Shown piece by piece: positions 1 through 8,582 of a stretch of DNA of 39,962 bases. The stretch is from positions 1-39,962 of the forward strand of contig URWA01000028.1 in assembly GCA_900551445.1 (NCBI GenBank). The letters are read 5' to 3'. Positions within the stretch are counted from its first letter, which is position 1. Each line of letters starts with the position of its first letter. A program made the position numbers and the translations under genes. This stretch comes from an uncultured Bacteroides sp. GTDB lineage: Bacteria > Bacteroidota > Bacteroidia > Bacteroidales > Bacteroidaceae. The notes below the pieces were generated by a model. It saw only the letters and a list, made by a program, of their open reading frames with translations. It had not been told where the DNA came from and did no database searches.

Positions 1-21
1 AAAACGATGATTATATAACGA

Positions 22-56
22 AAAAGAGGATGCATCATTTTGACACATCCTCTTTT
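22..56. terminator. Bidirectional hairpin terminator
   Basis: An 11-bp inverted repeat (AAAAGAGGATG / CATCCTCTTTT) encloses a 13-nt loop. It is flanked by A-runs on the left and T-runs on the right, so it could end transcription in either direction. It probably serves a gene to the left of the window and insulates the regulator gene that starts at 128. Confidence 0.75.
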
Positions 57-127
57 TTATTTTCTCCGATGAAAGCCTCTGTATTATTTTGATAAGAAAT
101 TGTTTTTTGCGAAATTTGCGGACACTC

Positions 128-3100
128 ATGAAAAATATGATGCATAAATATTTATATATCATCTGTCTGCTTCTATCTGTCACCTTCACGCAGATGAAAG
201 CGCAAATTTTCCAATACATAGGTATAGAGGACGGGCTCAGCAGCCGGAGAGTTCTCTCACTTCAGCAAGGAGAACACGATTATATATGGATTCTTACGCA
301 CAAAGGTATAGACCGTTACAACGGCAAACAGTTTACCCACTATCCACTGATTAAAAACGGAGTGGCTGTCAGCTGTTTCCCCAACCTGAATACACTCAAA
401 ACGGACAAAGAGCAGAAACTGTGGGAAATAGGTAAAGACGGACTGGTCTTTACGCTGGACGAAGCCCGGGACTCCTTTCAGCTGGTATTCGACCTGCACA
501 AACAGTTCCCTGAGACACAGGGGATCCCCGTCACATGTACATACATGGACGAGGAAAAGAACATCTGGTTCTGTACGGAAAGCGGTCAGTACCTCTATAA
601 TGGCCACCATAAGGGAGCCCAAAAAGTAAGCCAAAAGATTCCGGGAAAAATAACCTGCATCACGCAAGCGCACGGCAACAAATATTTCATATCCAACGAA
701 CAGCACCTTTATTCTGCCACCTTGCACAATGGCAACCTGGAAAACATCCAGAAGATAAATATAGCCCCCATTCATATCATCGACTATATTTACTATCACA
801 AACCGACAAGGAAACTTATTATCAATGCCTTGCTCGACAAACTCTTCATTTATACAGCTACCACCGGTGAACTGACAGACCTGGGTGACCATCTGAAAGA
901 CATCGGTGTAAATACCATTATCCCCAACCGGAAAAATTCGGAAGAAGTGTTCATCGCTACCGATGGAGACGGTGTCTACAAACTCAATCTCACCCACAAA
1001 CAGCTCTCCCATTTCCTGCAAGAGGACAATGAGAGTCTGAACAAAATGAACGGAAGCATCATCAAGGATTTATACATGGACCGTACCAACCGGATATGGA
1101 ACGTGATTTATCCCATCGGCATTACCATCTACTCGGAAAGATATCCTCAATACCAATGGTACAAGCATGCCCCCAACAATCCCAATACATTGCCGAACGA
1201 CTGCATCAATGGAATCATGGAAGATTCGGAGGGAGATATCTGGTATGCCACCTGTAACGGGGTCAGCTGCTTCAATCCCCGCGAGAAAAAATGGATAAAT
1301 TATTGTACGACCGAAAAACTGCCGAACTACGAGAATCATATTTTCTTGTCGGTATGTGAAATCAAACCGGGAATCATCCTGGCCGGAGGTTATATGTCGG
1401 GAATTTTCCGCATAGAAAAGAAGACGGGGAAAGTCACTTTCCACCAGCAAGGAGAATCACAGATAAGAGAAACTCCCGACAAGTACATTCGTGGAATCAT
1501 GGTAGACAAGGAAGGAGTCATCTGGAGCGGAGGATTTTACAGTCTGAAAGGATTCGACACCAAGACATTCGAAAAACAAGAATACAGTTCTTCCTACCCC
1601 ATCACCTTCCTGCTGGAAAGGGATCCGAGTTCATTGTGGGTAGGCACGATTCATGGGTTGTATGTGTTCGACAAAAAGAAAAAACAACTCTCTCCGTATA
1701 AAGGGAAGGAAGAGATTGGCTGTGTGAATGCCATATACAATACATCCGACTTACAAAAGACGTATATCGCCACATACGGGAACGGTCTGTTCATCATTGA
1801 CAACCGGACAGAAGAACTCACCCACTGCCGGGCCAACAACAGTGGGTTGCAGACCAACAACATCTACAGCATTGTGCCCGACAGAGATGAAAATCTGTTT
1901 CTGGGGACAGAGAATGGACTGTCCTTCTACAACCGGAAAGACCATACGTTTACCAACTGGACCCGGGAGCAAGGGCTTCAGGCTGCCAATTTCAATTCGA
2001 CAGCCGGATTGCATACACGCGACGGCCATCTTATCTTCGGCAGCAACGAAGGTGTGATTATCTTGTCCGACAGTCTGGAACTGCCCTCGAGTTTTTCCAG
2101 TCACATGGTATTCTCCAACCTGCAAATCATGTACCATCCGGTGCATCCGATGGACCCTCACTCACCTCTGACAAAAATATTGGATGAGACCAACTTTATC
2201 CAGCTGAAATACAATCAGAACACGTTTTCCATGGAGGTGTCTTCCATCAACTTCGACAATCCGTCGAGTATTCTCTACAGCTGGAAACTGGAAGGGTTCT
2301 ACGACCAATGGACTCCTCCCACCAGCAATGGTACCATACGTTATACCAACCTCTCACCGGGAAACTATACCCTGAAGGTGCGCTCCATCCTGCTCGACAA
2401 CCAGCAGGTACTGGAAGAAAGAGAGATTGAAATCCTGGTAGAGCGCCCGTTCTGGCTGACGTTCTGGGCTTTCCTGGTGTATGCCCTGCTGATTATCGGA
2501 GCCGCTTATGCCTTTCTGCGCTACCAGATTATCAAACGGGAACGAAAGACTTCGGAAGAGAAAATCAATTTCTTCACCCATGCCGCACATGATATCCGTA
2601 CACCGCTGACCATGATCAAAGCCCCTTTGGGTGAAATCATGGAGAAAGAGAAACTGAGCGAAAACGGACAGAAAAATATCAGACTGGCTATGGAAAGTAC
2701 GGAGAACCTGGCAGAACTGGCCAACAACCTGATTAATTTCCAGAAGGAAGAGTTGTATTCCTCACAGACCATTGTCACGGAGCATGAACTGAACCACTAC
2801 TTGAGCACGTATTTACACCAGTTTGAAAGTTTTGCCCAGCAAAAGGACATCCAGCTATCCTACGAAAGCACGTTCCCTACGCTACAGGTCTGGATTGATG
2901 TCAGCAAGATGGACTCCATCCTGCGCAACCTGTTGTCGAATGCCCTGAAATATACCCCGCAGGGAGGTAAGGTGTCCATGAAGGCGGATGCCAACAAAAA
3001 CACGTGGATGCTGACCATCTCGGACACCGGCATCGGCATGAACAAAGAAGAGCAGAAAAAACTGTTCAAGTATCTGTTCCGAGGGCATAATGCCACTAAC

Positions 3101-4126
3101 CAGACCAATACCGGTTGTGGCATCGGCATGCTGCTGACTTACAGGCTGATTGAGAACCACGAAGGAAAAATCACCTTCAACAGTACAGAGAATATTGGCA
3201 CCAGTTTCCAGCTGAGCTTCCCGATTCGGAGCAAAAACTACCAGTACAAAAAAGCACACCCCGACACGGAAAAGCAAACACTTCCCGTTGTGCCTCCCTC
3301 CACAGCAGGAAGCGGCGTAATCTCCCAGTTTGAGGTATCTCCCACTCAGACCGACGAACACAGACCGTTGATTCTGGTGGTGGAAGACAATGCCCCTCTA
3401 CGCTCTTTCATCCAGCAAAGCCTGTCGGATACTTATCAGACTGAAGGAGTGGAAAACGGTAAAGAAGCCATCGAATTTGTACAGGAAAGACAGCCCGACC
3501 TGATTCTTTCGGACATCATGATGCCCGTCATGGACGGAAGGGAAATGTGCCAGCGACTGAAAGGGAACATGGAAACCAGCCATATCCCCATCATCCTGCT
3601 CACTGCATTGGGAGACAAGGAGCATATATTGGAAGGACTGGAAATCAAGGCCGACCAGTATCTGGTGAAACCTTTTGACGTACATATCCTGAAGGCCACC
3701 ATCCACACGCTGATTGAAAACCGGAAGATGATTCGCAACCGCTTCCGCTCGGCCGCCACAGCCTTACCGGAAGAAGCCGGTACGCCTATTGAACTTCCTA
3801 CCAGCCTGGACGACGAGTTCATCCAAAAGGTAACTGAGCTGGTCAAAGAAGGATTGGGGAAGAACTTCAATGTGGACACGTTGTGTGCTTCAGTCAACAT
3901 GAGCCGTACCAGCTTCTACAATAAAATCAAGGCACTGACAGGCATCGCCCCGGCGGAGTTCATCCGGAACATCCGGATGCAGGAAGCGGCACTGATGCTG
4001 AAAAGCCAGCGCTATACCGTAGCGGAAGTATCCGACAAGATGGGCTTTGCCGATCCGAAATACTTTACCGACACCTTCAAGAAGTTTTACGGAGTACCTC
4101 CCAGCATATACATGAAGAAAAACTAA
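128..4126 (+). CDS. Hybrid two-component system sensor histidine kinase/response regulator (HTCS)
   Basis: Single-polypeptide sensor and transcription regulator of the Bacteroides HTCS family. In this family it senses glycans or other ligands in the periplasm and activates nearby or distant operons. A signal-peptide-like hydrophobic N-terminus is followed by a long two-component-regulator propeller region (Reg_prop repeats such as DxxGxIWxGT-like segments) to about residue 720. Then come a Y_Y_Y domain, a transmembrane segment near residues 790-815, HisKA with the H-box AHDIRTPL (H821), HATPase with the DTGIGM box, a receiver domain (phospho-acceptor D1129 in SDIMMPVMDG) and a C-terminal AraC-type HTH. 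I chose the ATG at 128; an in-frame TTG at 89 would only add residues in front of the signal peptide. No polysaccharide utilization genes are in the window, so its target lies elsewhere or to the left. The chromate transporter genes follow after 14 nt. Confidence 0.95.
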   Translation: MKNMMHKYLYIICLLLSVTFTQMKAQIFQYIGIEDGLSSRRVLSLQQGEHDYIWILTHKGIDRYNGKQFTHYPLIKNGVAVSCFPNLNTLKTDKEQKLWEIGKDGLVFTLDEARDSFQLVFDLHKQFPETQGIPVTCTYMDEEKNIWFCTESGQYLYNGHHKGAQKVSQKIPGKITCITQAHGNKYFISNEQHLYSATLHNGNLENIQKINIAPIHIIDYIYYHKPTRKLIINALLDKLFIYTATTGELTDLGDHLKDIGVNTIIPNRKNSEEVFIATDGDGVYKLNLTHKQLSHFLQEDNESLNKMNGSIIKDLYMDRTNRIWNVIYPIGITIYSERYPQYQWYKHAPNNPNTLPNDCINGIMEDSEGDIWYATCNGVSCFNPREKKWINYCTTEKLPNYENHIFLSVCEIKPGIILAGGYMSGIFRIEKKTGKVTFHQQGESQIRETPDKYIRGIMVDKEGVIWSGGFYSLKGFDTKTFEKQEYSSSYPITFLLERDPSSLWVGTIHGLYVFDKKKKQLSPYKGKEEIGCVNAIYNTSDLQKTYIATYGNGLFIIDNRTEELTHCRANNSGLQTNNIYSIVPDRDENLFLGTENGLSFYNRKDHTFTNWTREQGLQAANFNSTAGLHTRDGHLIFGSNEGVIILSDSLELPSSFSSHMVFSNLQIMYHPVHPMDPHSPLTKILDETNFIQLKYNQNTFSMEVSSINFDNPSSILYSWKLEGFYDQWTPPTSNGTIRYTNLSPGNYTLKVRSILLDNQQVLEEREIEILVERPFWLTFWAFLVYALLIIGAAYAFLRYQIIKRERKTSEEKINFFTHAAHDIRTPLTMIKAPLGEIMEKEKLSENGQKNIRLAMESTENLAELANNLINFQKEELYSSQTIVTEHELNHYLSTYLHQFESFAQQKDIQLSYESTFPTLQVWIDVSKMDSILRNLLSNALKYTPQGGKVSMKADANKNTWMLTISDTGIGMNKEEQKKLFKYLFRGHNATNQTNTGCGIGMLLTYRLIENHEGKITFNSTENIGTSFQLSFPIRSKNYQYKKAHPDTEKQTLPVVPPSTAGSGVISQFEVSPTQTDEHRPLILVVEDNAPLRSFIQQSLSDTYQTEGVENGKEAIEFVQERQPDLILSDIMMPVMDGREMCQRLKGNMETSHIPIILLTALGDKEHILEGLEIKADQYLVKPFDVHILKATIHTLIENRKMIRNRFRSAATALPEEAGTPIELPTSLDDEFIQKVTELVKEGLGKNFNVDTLCASVNMSRTSFYNKIKALTGIAPAEFIRNIRMQEAALMLKSQRYTVAEVSDKMGFADPKYFTDTFKKFYGVPPSIYMKKN

Positions 4127-4140
4127 AAAAGACAGACAAT

Positions 4141-4683
4141 ATGAATTTTTATGTAAGATCATTTCTCATCTTCTTCCGTATCGGCGTCTTCACCATCGGT
4201 GGAGGGTATGCCATGGTCCCACTGATTGAAGCCGACTTGGTGGACAAACGGAAATGGATCAGCAAAGAAGACTTTCTGGACTTAATGGCTCTGGCACAAA
4301 CAGTACCGGGCATCTTTGCCGTCAATATAGCCATCTTCATCGGCTATAAACTAAAAGGATTCTGGGGAGCTTTCTGGATGGCTCTAGGCACCATTCTGCC
4401 TTCTTTTCTCATCATCCTGGCCATCGCCCTCTTCTTCCGGCAATTCCAGCATGTGGAAGCCGTGGAACGTGTATTCAAGGGAATCCGTCCGGCAGTGGTA
4501 GCCCTGATTGCCGCTCCCACTTTCAAGATGGCCAAATCGGCCCGTATCAACCGATACAACATCTGGATTCCGGTGGTTTCCGCACTGCTGATATGGCTTA
4601 TCGGCTTTTCCCCCATCTACGTCATTATTCTCAGTGGAGTGGGAGGATATCTTTATGGACGTTACCAAAAGAAATATAACTAA
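4141..4683 (+). CDS. Chromate transporter, first half-size subunit (CHR family)
   Basis: Inner-membrane protein of 180 aa, one CHR domain, of the short-chain type that works as a pair with a second half-size protein. Visible features are the N-terminal FRIGVFTIGGGYAMVPLIE segment, the AQTVPGIFAVN loop typical of the family (compare Q-x-x-P-G-P), the VFKGIRPAVVALI repeat element and about five hydrophobic helices. The family exports or exchanges chromate/sulfate-like anions, but the true substrate in gut anaerobes is uncertain. It starts 14 nt after the HTCS stop, and its partner follows 19 nt downstream, so all three may be cotranscribed. Full length for a half-size subunit. Confidence 0.9.
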   Translation: MNFYVRSFLIFFRIGVFTIGGGYAMVPLIEADLVDKRKWISKEDFLDLMALAQTVPGIFAVNIAIFIGYKLKGFWGAFWMALGTILPSFLIILAIALFFRQFQHVEAVERVFKGIRPAVVALIAAPTFKMAKSARINRYNIWIPVVSALLIWLIGFSPIYVIILSGVGGYLYGRYQKKYN

Positions 4684-4702
4684 CACATAGGAGTAAAACA
4701 AT

Positions 4703-5272
4703 ATGGCTTTATTATTACTGAAACTATTCTATACATTTTTCAAGATAGGCTTGTTCGGGTTTGGAGGCGGCTACGCCATGATTTCAATGATACAGGGAGA
4801 GGTAGTGACACGTTACGGCTGGCTCAGTTCTTCCGACTTTACCGACATCATCGCCATCAGTCAGATGACTCCCGGTCCTATCGGAATCAATTCGGCCACT
4901 TATGTGGGCTATACGGCCATGGTCAATGCCGGTTACTCACACAGCATAGGTATCCTGGGCTCGACCGTAGCCACCCTTTCCGTGGTGCTTCCCTCATTTA
5001 TCCTAATGGTCTTTATCAGCCGTTTCTTTCTGAAATACCAGCGTCATCCGGCTGTGGAAAATGTATTCAAAGGCCTTCGTCCGGGAGTGGTCGGACTGCT
5101 GGCTGCCGCCGCACTGGTACTGATGAACGGTGAGAACTTCGGAACAGATACCTACCAGATTGTGGTAAGTATCCTGCTCTTCCTTGCGGCCTTCATCGCT
5201 TCACACCGGTATAAGATAAACCCGATTCTGCTGATTGTCTGCAGCGGTGTACTAGGATATTTCCTGTACTAG
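4703..5272 (+). CDS. Chromate transporter, second half-size subunit (CHR family)
   Basis: Second CHR-domain membrane protein, 189 aa, paralogous to the one just upstream. It carries FKIGLFGFGGGYAMISMI, the SQMTPGPIGINSATYVGY loop and VFKGLRPGVVGLLA, in the same order as the first subunit. The two together correspond to the two halves of long-chain ChrA. Preceded by a purine-rich GGAGTAAAAC leader. Its stop codon is separated from the convergent ibrB-like stop by only three bases, and no terminator hairpin is visible there. Substrate unknown; the chromate name is inherited from the family. Confidence 0.9.
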   Translation: MALLLLKLFYTFFKIGLFGFGGGYAMISMIQGEVVTRYGWLSSSDFTDIIAISQMTPGPIGINSATYVGYTAMVNAGYSHSIGILGSTVATLSVVLPSFILMVFISRFFLKYQRHPAVENVFKGLRPGVVGLLAAAALVLMNGENFGTDTYQIVVSILLFLAAFIASHRYKINPILLIVCSGVLGYFLY

Positions 5273-5275
5273 CAC

Positions 5276-5821
5276 TTAATCCTCCTCATTCTCCGGCAAT
5301 ATAGACTGGGGAGTGGGGATGGAAAAGTCATGGTCGGCAAACAAAGATGCCAATCCGGAAATCTGCTTCAGACGGAGCAGTTCGTCCCGGTCCATTCCAA
5401 TGTTCTTCATAATCCATTTATCCGACATGCCAGCCTGTGTCAGCTCTGCCACGATGTGAGTCATCAGTCCGATGTCATGAGTACCTCTTGCCCGGTTGTG
5501 ACGAATGGTAGACCCCATGCGATGGGACAAGTCTTTGTCGATTACCACCACCGGCAACATTCCTTTTTCCCGTTCATAAATACGCTTGGACGTTTTCAGC
5601 ACCTGATAGCGGTGAAAACCGTCCACAATGATATACTTGTCGTTTTCCTTGTCATAATAACACACACAAGGCATGGTAAACCCATCCTCCCAAATGGACA
5701 ATTCCAATAACTTCATCTCGGGAGGTGCCACTACGTTCGGGTTATAATCATTGGCACACACCTTCTCAACCGGTACTGCTTTCACATTATATACCGGACT
5801 TTTCTCTTCTTTTACGTCCAT
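5276..5821 (-). CDS. ibrB: IbrB-like ParB-domain protein
   Basis: 181-aa protein with a ParB/sulfiredoxin-type N-terminal domain: NDYNPN (residues 24-29), then VDGFHRYQ with the GxHR signature at about 68-71, then IRHNRARG, as in the ParB-like partners of DUF3440 proteins. The C-terminal part (MTHIVAELTQAGMSDKWI) resembles the helical DNA-binding extension of such proteins. It is last in a three-gene operon and overlaps the IbrA-like gene by 10 bp, so translation is probably coupled. In E. coli the IbrA/IbrB pair was named as regulators of immunoglobulin-binding proteins; the biochemical activity is not established. It is not a chromosome-partitioning ParB: too short, and no parA nearby. Confidence 0.8.
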   Translation of the reverse strand: MDVKEEKSPVYNVKAVPVEKVCANDYNPNVVAPPEMKLLELSIWEDGFTMPCVCYYDKENDKYIIVDGFHRYQVLKTSKRIYEREKGMLPVVVIDKDLSHRMGSTIRHNRARGTHDIGLMTHIVAELTQAGMSDKWIMKNIGMDRDELLRLKQISGLASLFADHDFSIPTPQSILPENEED

Positions 5822-7110
5822 ATCTTTTTATATTGCTGCAAAATATAATCTTTCATCTTCTTTTCCTCCTTGCTCACGGCAAACCCCATGTATTTGCACG
5901 CATAATCATTGCGGAGGATGCACAGGCACATCCGTTTGTAGGTCGGTATTTCCCGAAATTCCGGAATGTCAATGTCATCGAGGTATTCCATCATCACCGG
6001 ACGTTTGGTTGTTTTGTAATTACTCTTGCTTCTCACGGTAATCGGTATCTTCATCTCTTCCAGTTTGGCAATGGTTTCATCGCTCAGGCATCCTCCCTTG
6101 GTTCTCCAGAACTTGATGCTGGTATGAAGCTTGCTCAGATACCCTCTTCGGGTCTCTTCCGGAAGCGTGGAAAGCAGGAATTCCATAAACGACTTCCACG
6201 TATGTCCTTCCGGCAACTTGATTCCTCCATGCCCCATGGCCCGAGTACCTCCATACAAGGCTGAAAAATTCACTCCATTTACACGTCCAATCATCTTGCC
6301 CCACGTGTCGGGTTCAATGACTTTATACAAACGCAGACTTTCAATCGCTTCGCTGATAAACGGACTGGCCACACGCTGCCGCTCCAGACTGACGCCTGCA
6401 TAATAATATAAATCATACAGACGGTTATAATCCCACCCAAATCTTCCATTGGCCGTCCAGACGTCGGTGGTCTTCCAATCGTAAATGGGATAAAGATTAT
6501 ACACATCGTTCGCAATCTTGGAACTCCATTGGTATTTATGATAAAGCTGCTGCTTCAACCCTCCGTAAATCGTACGCCAGCGGTTATAGCTTTCTTGGGT
6601 ACGGATACCCACCAGACAGGCTGTACGTACCGCCTTTTTCTTTTCATGCAACCACGCGGCAAAACGTAACTGGAACTCATAATCCCACATATTGTTGTGA
6701 AAAAAAGGGAAATCACTGGCTTTCAACACTCCATCGGGCATCTTACGAACCCATATATCCCGCAACTTTTCATCCCACGGACGCCAGTAATGCTGATACA
6801 TGGACGTACAAGTTCTCACCTTGAAAGGTACGCAAATCCGATACACTTCAAGGATATCCTTATTCTGCTCCAGTATCCTTTCTACGAATTCAATGGTATG
6901 CGCATATTGCACTTCATAATCCATAAAAAAGACTCCCAGCTTGATGTGCAGTTTATTTCTACGGATATAGTCTATACACAGATTCAACAGCACACCGCTG
7001 TCTTTTCCTCCCGAAAACGACACGTAGACATTGTCAAATTCCTTAAATAAAACTGACAGGCGTTCCTGAGTCAACTCATACACATTTTTCTCGTTTTCAG
7101 TCTTTTTCAT
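5812..7110 (-). CDS. ibrA: IbrA-like phosphoadenosine phosphosulfate reductase family protein (DUF3440)
   Basis: 432-aa PP-loop ATPase-fold protein. The nucleotide-binding PP-loop SGGKDS is at residues 33-38, followed by the adenylyl-sulfate reductase-like core (GVFFMDYEVQYAHTIEFVER) and a long family-specific C-terminal region, with a second conserved block around TWGKMIGRVNGVNFSALYGG. Assimilatory CysH enzymes are about 240 aa and lack this extension, and no cysDN or cysI gene is present, so a role in sulfate assimilation is unlikely. The start overlaps the stop of the upstream GNAT-like gene, and the end overlaps the IbrB-like start. The overlaps argue that the three products act together. 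Function inferred only by family; possibilities include regulation or nucleic-acid modification chemistry. Confidence 0.88.
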   Translation of the reverse strand: MKKTENEKNVYELTQERLSVLFKEFDNVYVSFSGGKDSGVLLNLCIDYIRRNKLHIKLGVFFMDYEVQYAHTIEFVERILEQNKDILEVYRICVPFKVRTCTSMYQHYWRPWDEKLRDIWVRKMPDGVLKASDFPFFHNNMWDYEFQLRFAAWLHEKKKAVRTACLVGIRTQESYNRWRTIYGGLKQQLYHKYQWSSKIANDVYNLYPIYDWKTTDVWTANGRFGWDYNRLYDLYYYAGVSLERQRVASPFISEAIESLRLYKVIEPDTWGKMIGRVNGVNFSALYGGTRAMGHGGIKLPEGHTWKSFMEFLLSTLPEETRRGYLSKLHTSIKFWRTKGGCLSDETIAKLEEMKIPITVRSKSNYKTTKRPVMMEYLDDIDIPEFREIPTYKRMCLCILRNDYACKYMGFAVSKEEKKMKDYILQQYKKIWT

Positions 7111-7504
7111 TCTTTCTCCTCATTTTTAGATAGGTACTCCACGTACGTTCCACTTCAAACTTCCGAACCGAAAAAAACGATTCATGAACTTTCTGCACCA
7201 CAGCTTCCAATGTCTTATCCGTATCCTGGAATTCGCCTATCACAGCTTCCAGCAAACCTGCAAACACTGACTCATCGTCATTTTCCACATAATAATTATT
7301 AATGACGATTGCCTTTTTCCGTATCTCTACCGGAAAGAAACCTACTACTTTTTTTTGCTGAAATGCCACAAACCAGTTAAATGAGTCACTGGTCTTAAAC
7401 GGATAGTTATGATTATATTTGAGAATTTCCGGATTCATCACCAAAGGAGCCACACAATGATACAAATTTGGGGATGTTCCTGCCATTTTCACTACATTCA
7501 CCAT
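7097..7504 (-). CDS. GNAT-like small protein, first gene of the ibr operon
   Basis: 135-aa protein that I recognise only at fold level. The middle has a beta-hairpin pattern WFVAFQQKKVVGFFPVEI followed by a short helix. It ends with FSVRKFEVERTWSTYLKMRR, which resembles the last strands of GNAT acetyltransferases (typically GF...R.W..Y..M). The N-terminal portion is short and no clear Q/RxxGxG/A acetyl-CoA loop is visible, so it may be a degenerate or non-catalytic GNAT. It overlaps the IbrA-like gene by 14 bp and has a Bacteroides-type -7 box upstream. It could also be a family-specific accessory protein of the IbrAB pair. Confidence 0.6.
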   Translation of the reverse strand: MVNVVKMAGTSPNLYHCVAPLVMNPEILKYNHNYPFKTSDSFNWFVAFQQKKVVGFFPVEIRKKAIVINNYYVENDDESVFAGLLEAVIGEFQDTDKTLEAVVQKVHESFFSVRKFEVERTWSTYLKMRRKNEKD

Positions 7505-7531
7505 AAAATTCTATCTTTCAGTAAAACATAG

Positions 7532-7539
7532 CAAAAATA
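7532..7539 (-). promoter_or_regulatory. Candidate -7 box for the ibr operon
   Basis: On the minus strand the sequence reads TATTTTTG, matching the Bacteroides -7 consensus TAnnTTTG, 28 bases upstream of the first codon of the GNAT-like gene. No convincing -33 TTTG is visible at the usual 19-21 bp spacing. It implies that the three ibr genes have their own promoter, although no terminator separates them from the btu operon upstream. Confidence 0.4.
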
Positions 7540-7571
7540 GAAAATTCTTCCAGAAATTCTCTTCCGGGAAA

Positions 7572-8582
7572 TTATATATTTTCCAACAAATCTTTAAAAG
7601 AAGTATAACACACAGTTTGTCCATTACCCCCTGTGTAAAAAAGCCGATTGGGAGCAACGACTTCCAACTGGGGCAGTTTTTGTTCCACAGGAGATGCCTC
7701 CAGACAAAAATAATGATGCCGGTTCAATGCGTTCTGAGCCCAATGCCGCAGTATCTCATCGGCTGCCCTCAATACGATAAATTTCTCCCCCGACACTTCC
7801 GGAGAAAAACCTCCATGCATCAGGTCGAACTTGATATGCGGACGTTCACGAAACAAGGTGTCCATCCGGTTGCCTAATATCAGGTCTTCCGTCACCCCGC
7901 ACTCCAGCCCGCCCGAAGAAAGAAGCCACAGACGGTCGGCCAGCACAAGGGCCTGCTCAATGTCGTGCGTGGACAAAAGAATGGCCCTGTTTTCTTCCAC
8001 AGCCAGCCGATGCAACAGGTTCATGATTTCAATCCGGCTCACCACATCCAGAAAAGCCGTCGGCTCATCCAACAGAATCAACGGACATTCCTGTACCAGC
8101 GCTTTGGCTATCATCACCTTCTGCCGTTCTCCATCCGAAAGCTCCGCCATGTAACACCGGGCCTTATGCGCAATCTCCACTGCCTGAAGCGCATGCTCCA
8201 CCAGCCGTTTATCCTCTTTATTTAACCTCCCGAAAAATCCCGTATAAGGCTGGCGTCCCAAGGCCACCAACTCATAGACCGTAAGTCCTCCCGCCTGTGT
8301 GCGGTCGGTCAACACCACTCCGATGGTTCTCGACAGTTCCCGCTCGGAATACGCCGACAAATCACGCCCTAACAACCTTAATCCACCTGACAAGGAAGGC
8401 TGGGCAGCCGCCAATGTACGGAGCAAAGTCGATTTTCCAGCCCCGTTAGCTCCTAACAGACAGGTCAATTCTCCACGGAAAAGCTGAAAGTTCAACCCGA
8501 CATGTACTTCCGTCTGCTTCTTTCCTACCTGATACCCGATGGTCAGGTTTTCTCCCTCTACTACAATTTCCGATTGCCTCAT
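7572..8582 (-). CDS. btuD: B12 ABC transporter ATP-binding protein (BtuD-like)
   Basis: 336-aa FecE/HmuV/BtuD-type ATPase that would power cobalamin import through the adjacent FecCD permease. Walker A GANGAGKST at 44-52, ABC signature LSDGE at 148-152 (instead of LSGGQ), Walker B LILLDEP at 168-174 and H-loop H206 are all intact. The protein carries about 85 residues beyond the usual ~250-residue ATPase, a C-terminal extension of unknown role. It is last in a riboswitch-controlled operon, and its start codon touches the permease stop. Iron-siderophore import is the usual alternative for this family, but the riboswitch and the BtuB/BtuG context favour B12. Confidence 0.88.
   Translation of the reverse strand: MRQSEIVVEGENLTIGYQVGKKQTEVHVGLNFQLFRGELTCLLGANGAGKSTLLRTLAAAQPSLSGGLRLLGRDLSAYSERELSRTIGVVLTDRTQAGGLTVYELVALGRQPYTGFFGRLNKEDKRLVEHALQAVEIAHKARCYMAELSDGERQKVMIAKALVQECPLILLDEPTAFLDVVSRIEIMNLLHRLAVEENRAILLSTHDIEQALVLADRLWLLSSGGLECGVTEDLILGNRMDTLFRERPHIKFDLMHGGFSPEVSGEKFIVLRAADEILRHWAQNALNRHHYFCLEASPVEQKLPQLEVVAPNRLFYTGGNGQTVCYTSFKDLLENI

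Noticed and set aside
5276..5821. Chromosome partition protein ParB
   Set aside because: It is too short, no ParA gene or parS-like site is adjacent, and the operon context is that of IbrB.
5812..7110. Assimilatory PAPS reductase CysH
   Set aside because: The protein is nearly twice as long, has the DUF3440-type extension, overlaps a ParB-like gene, and no other sulfate assimilation gene is present.
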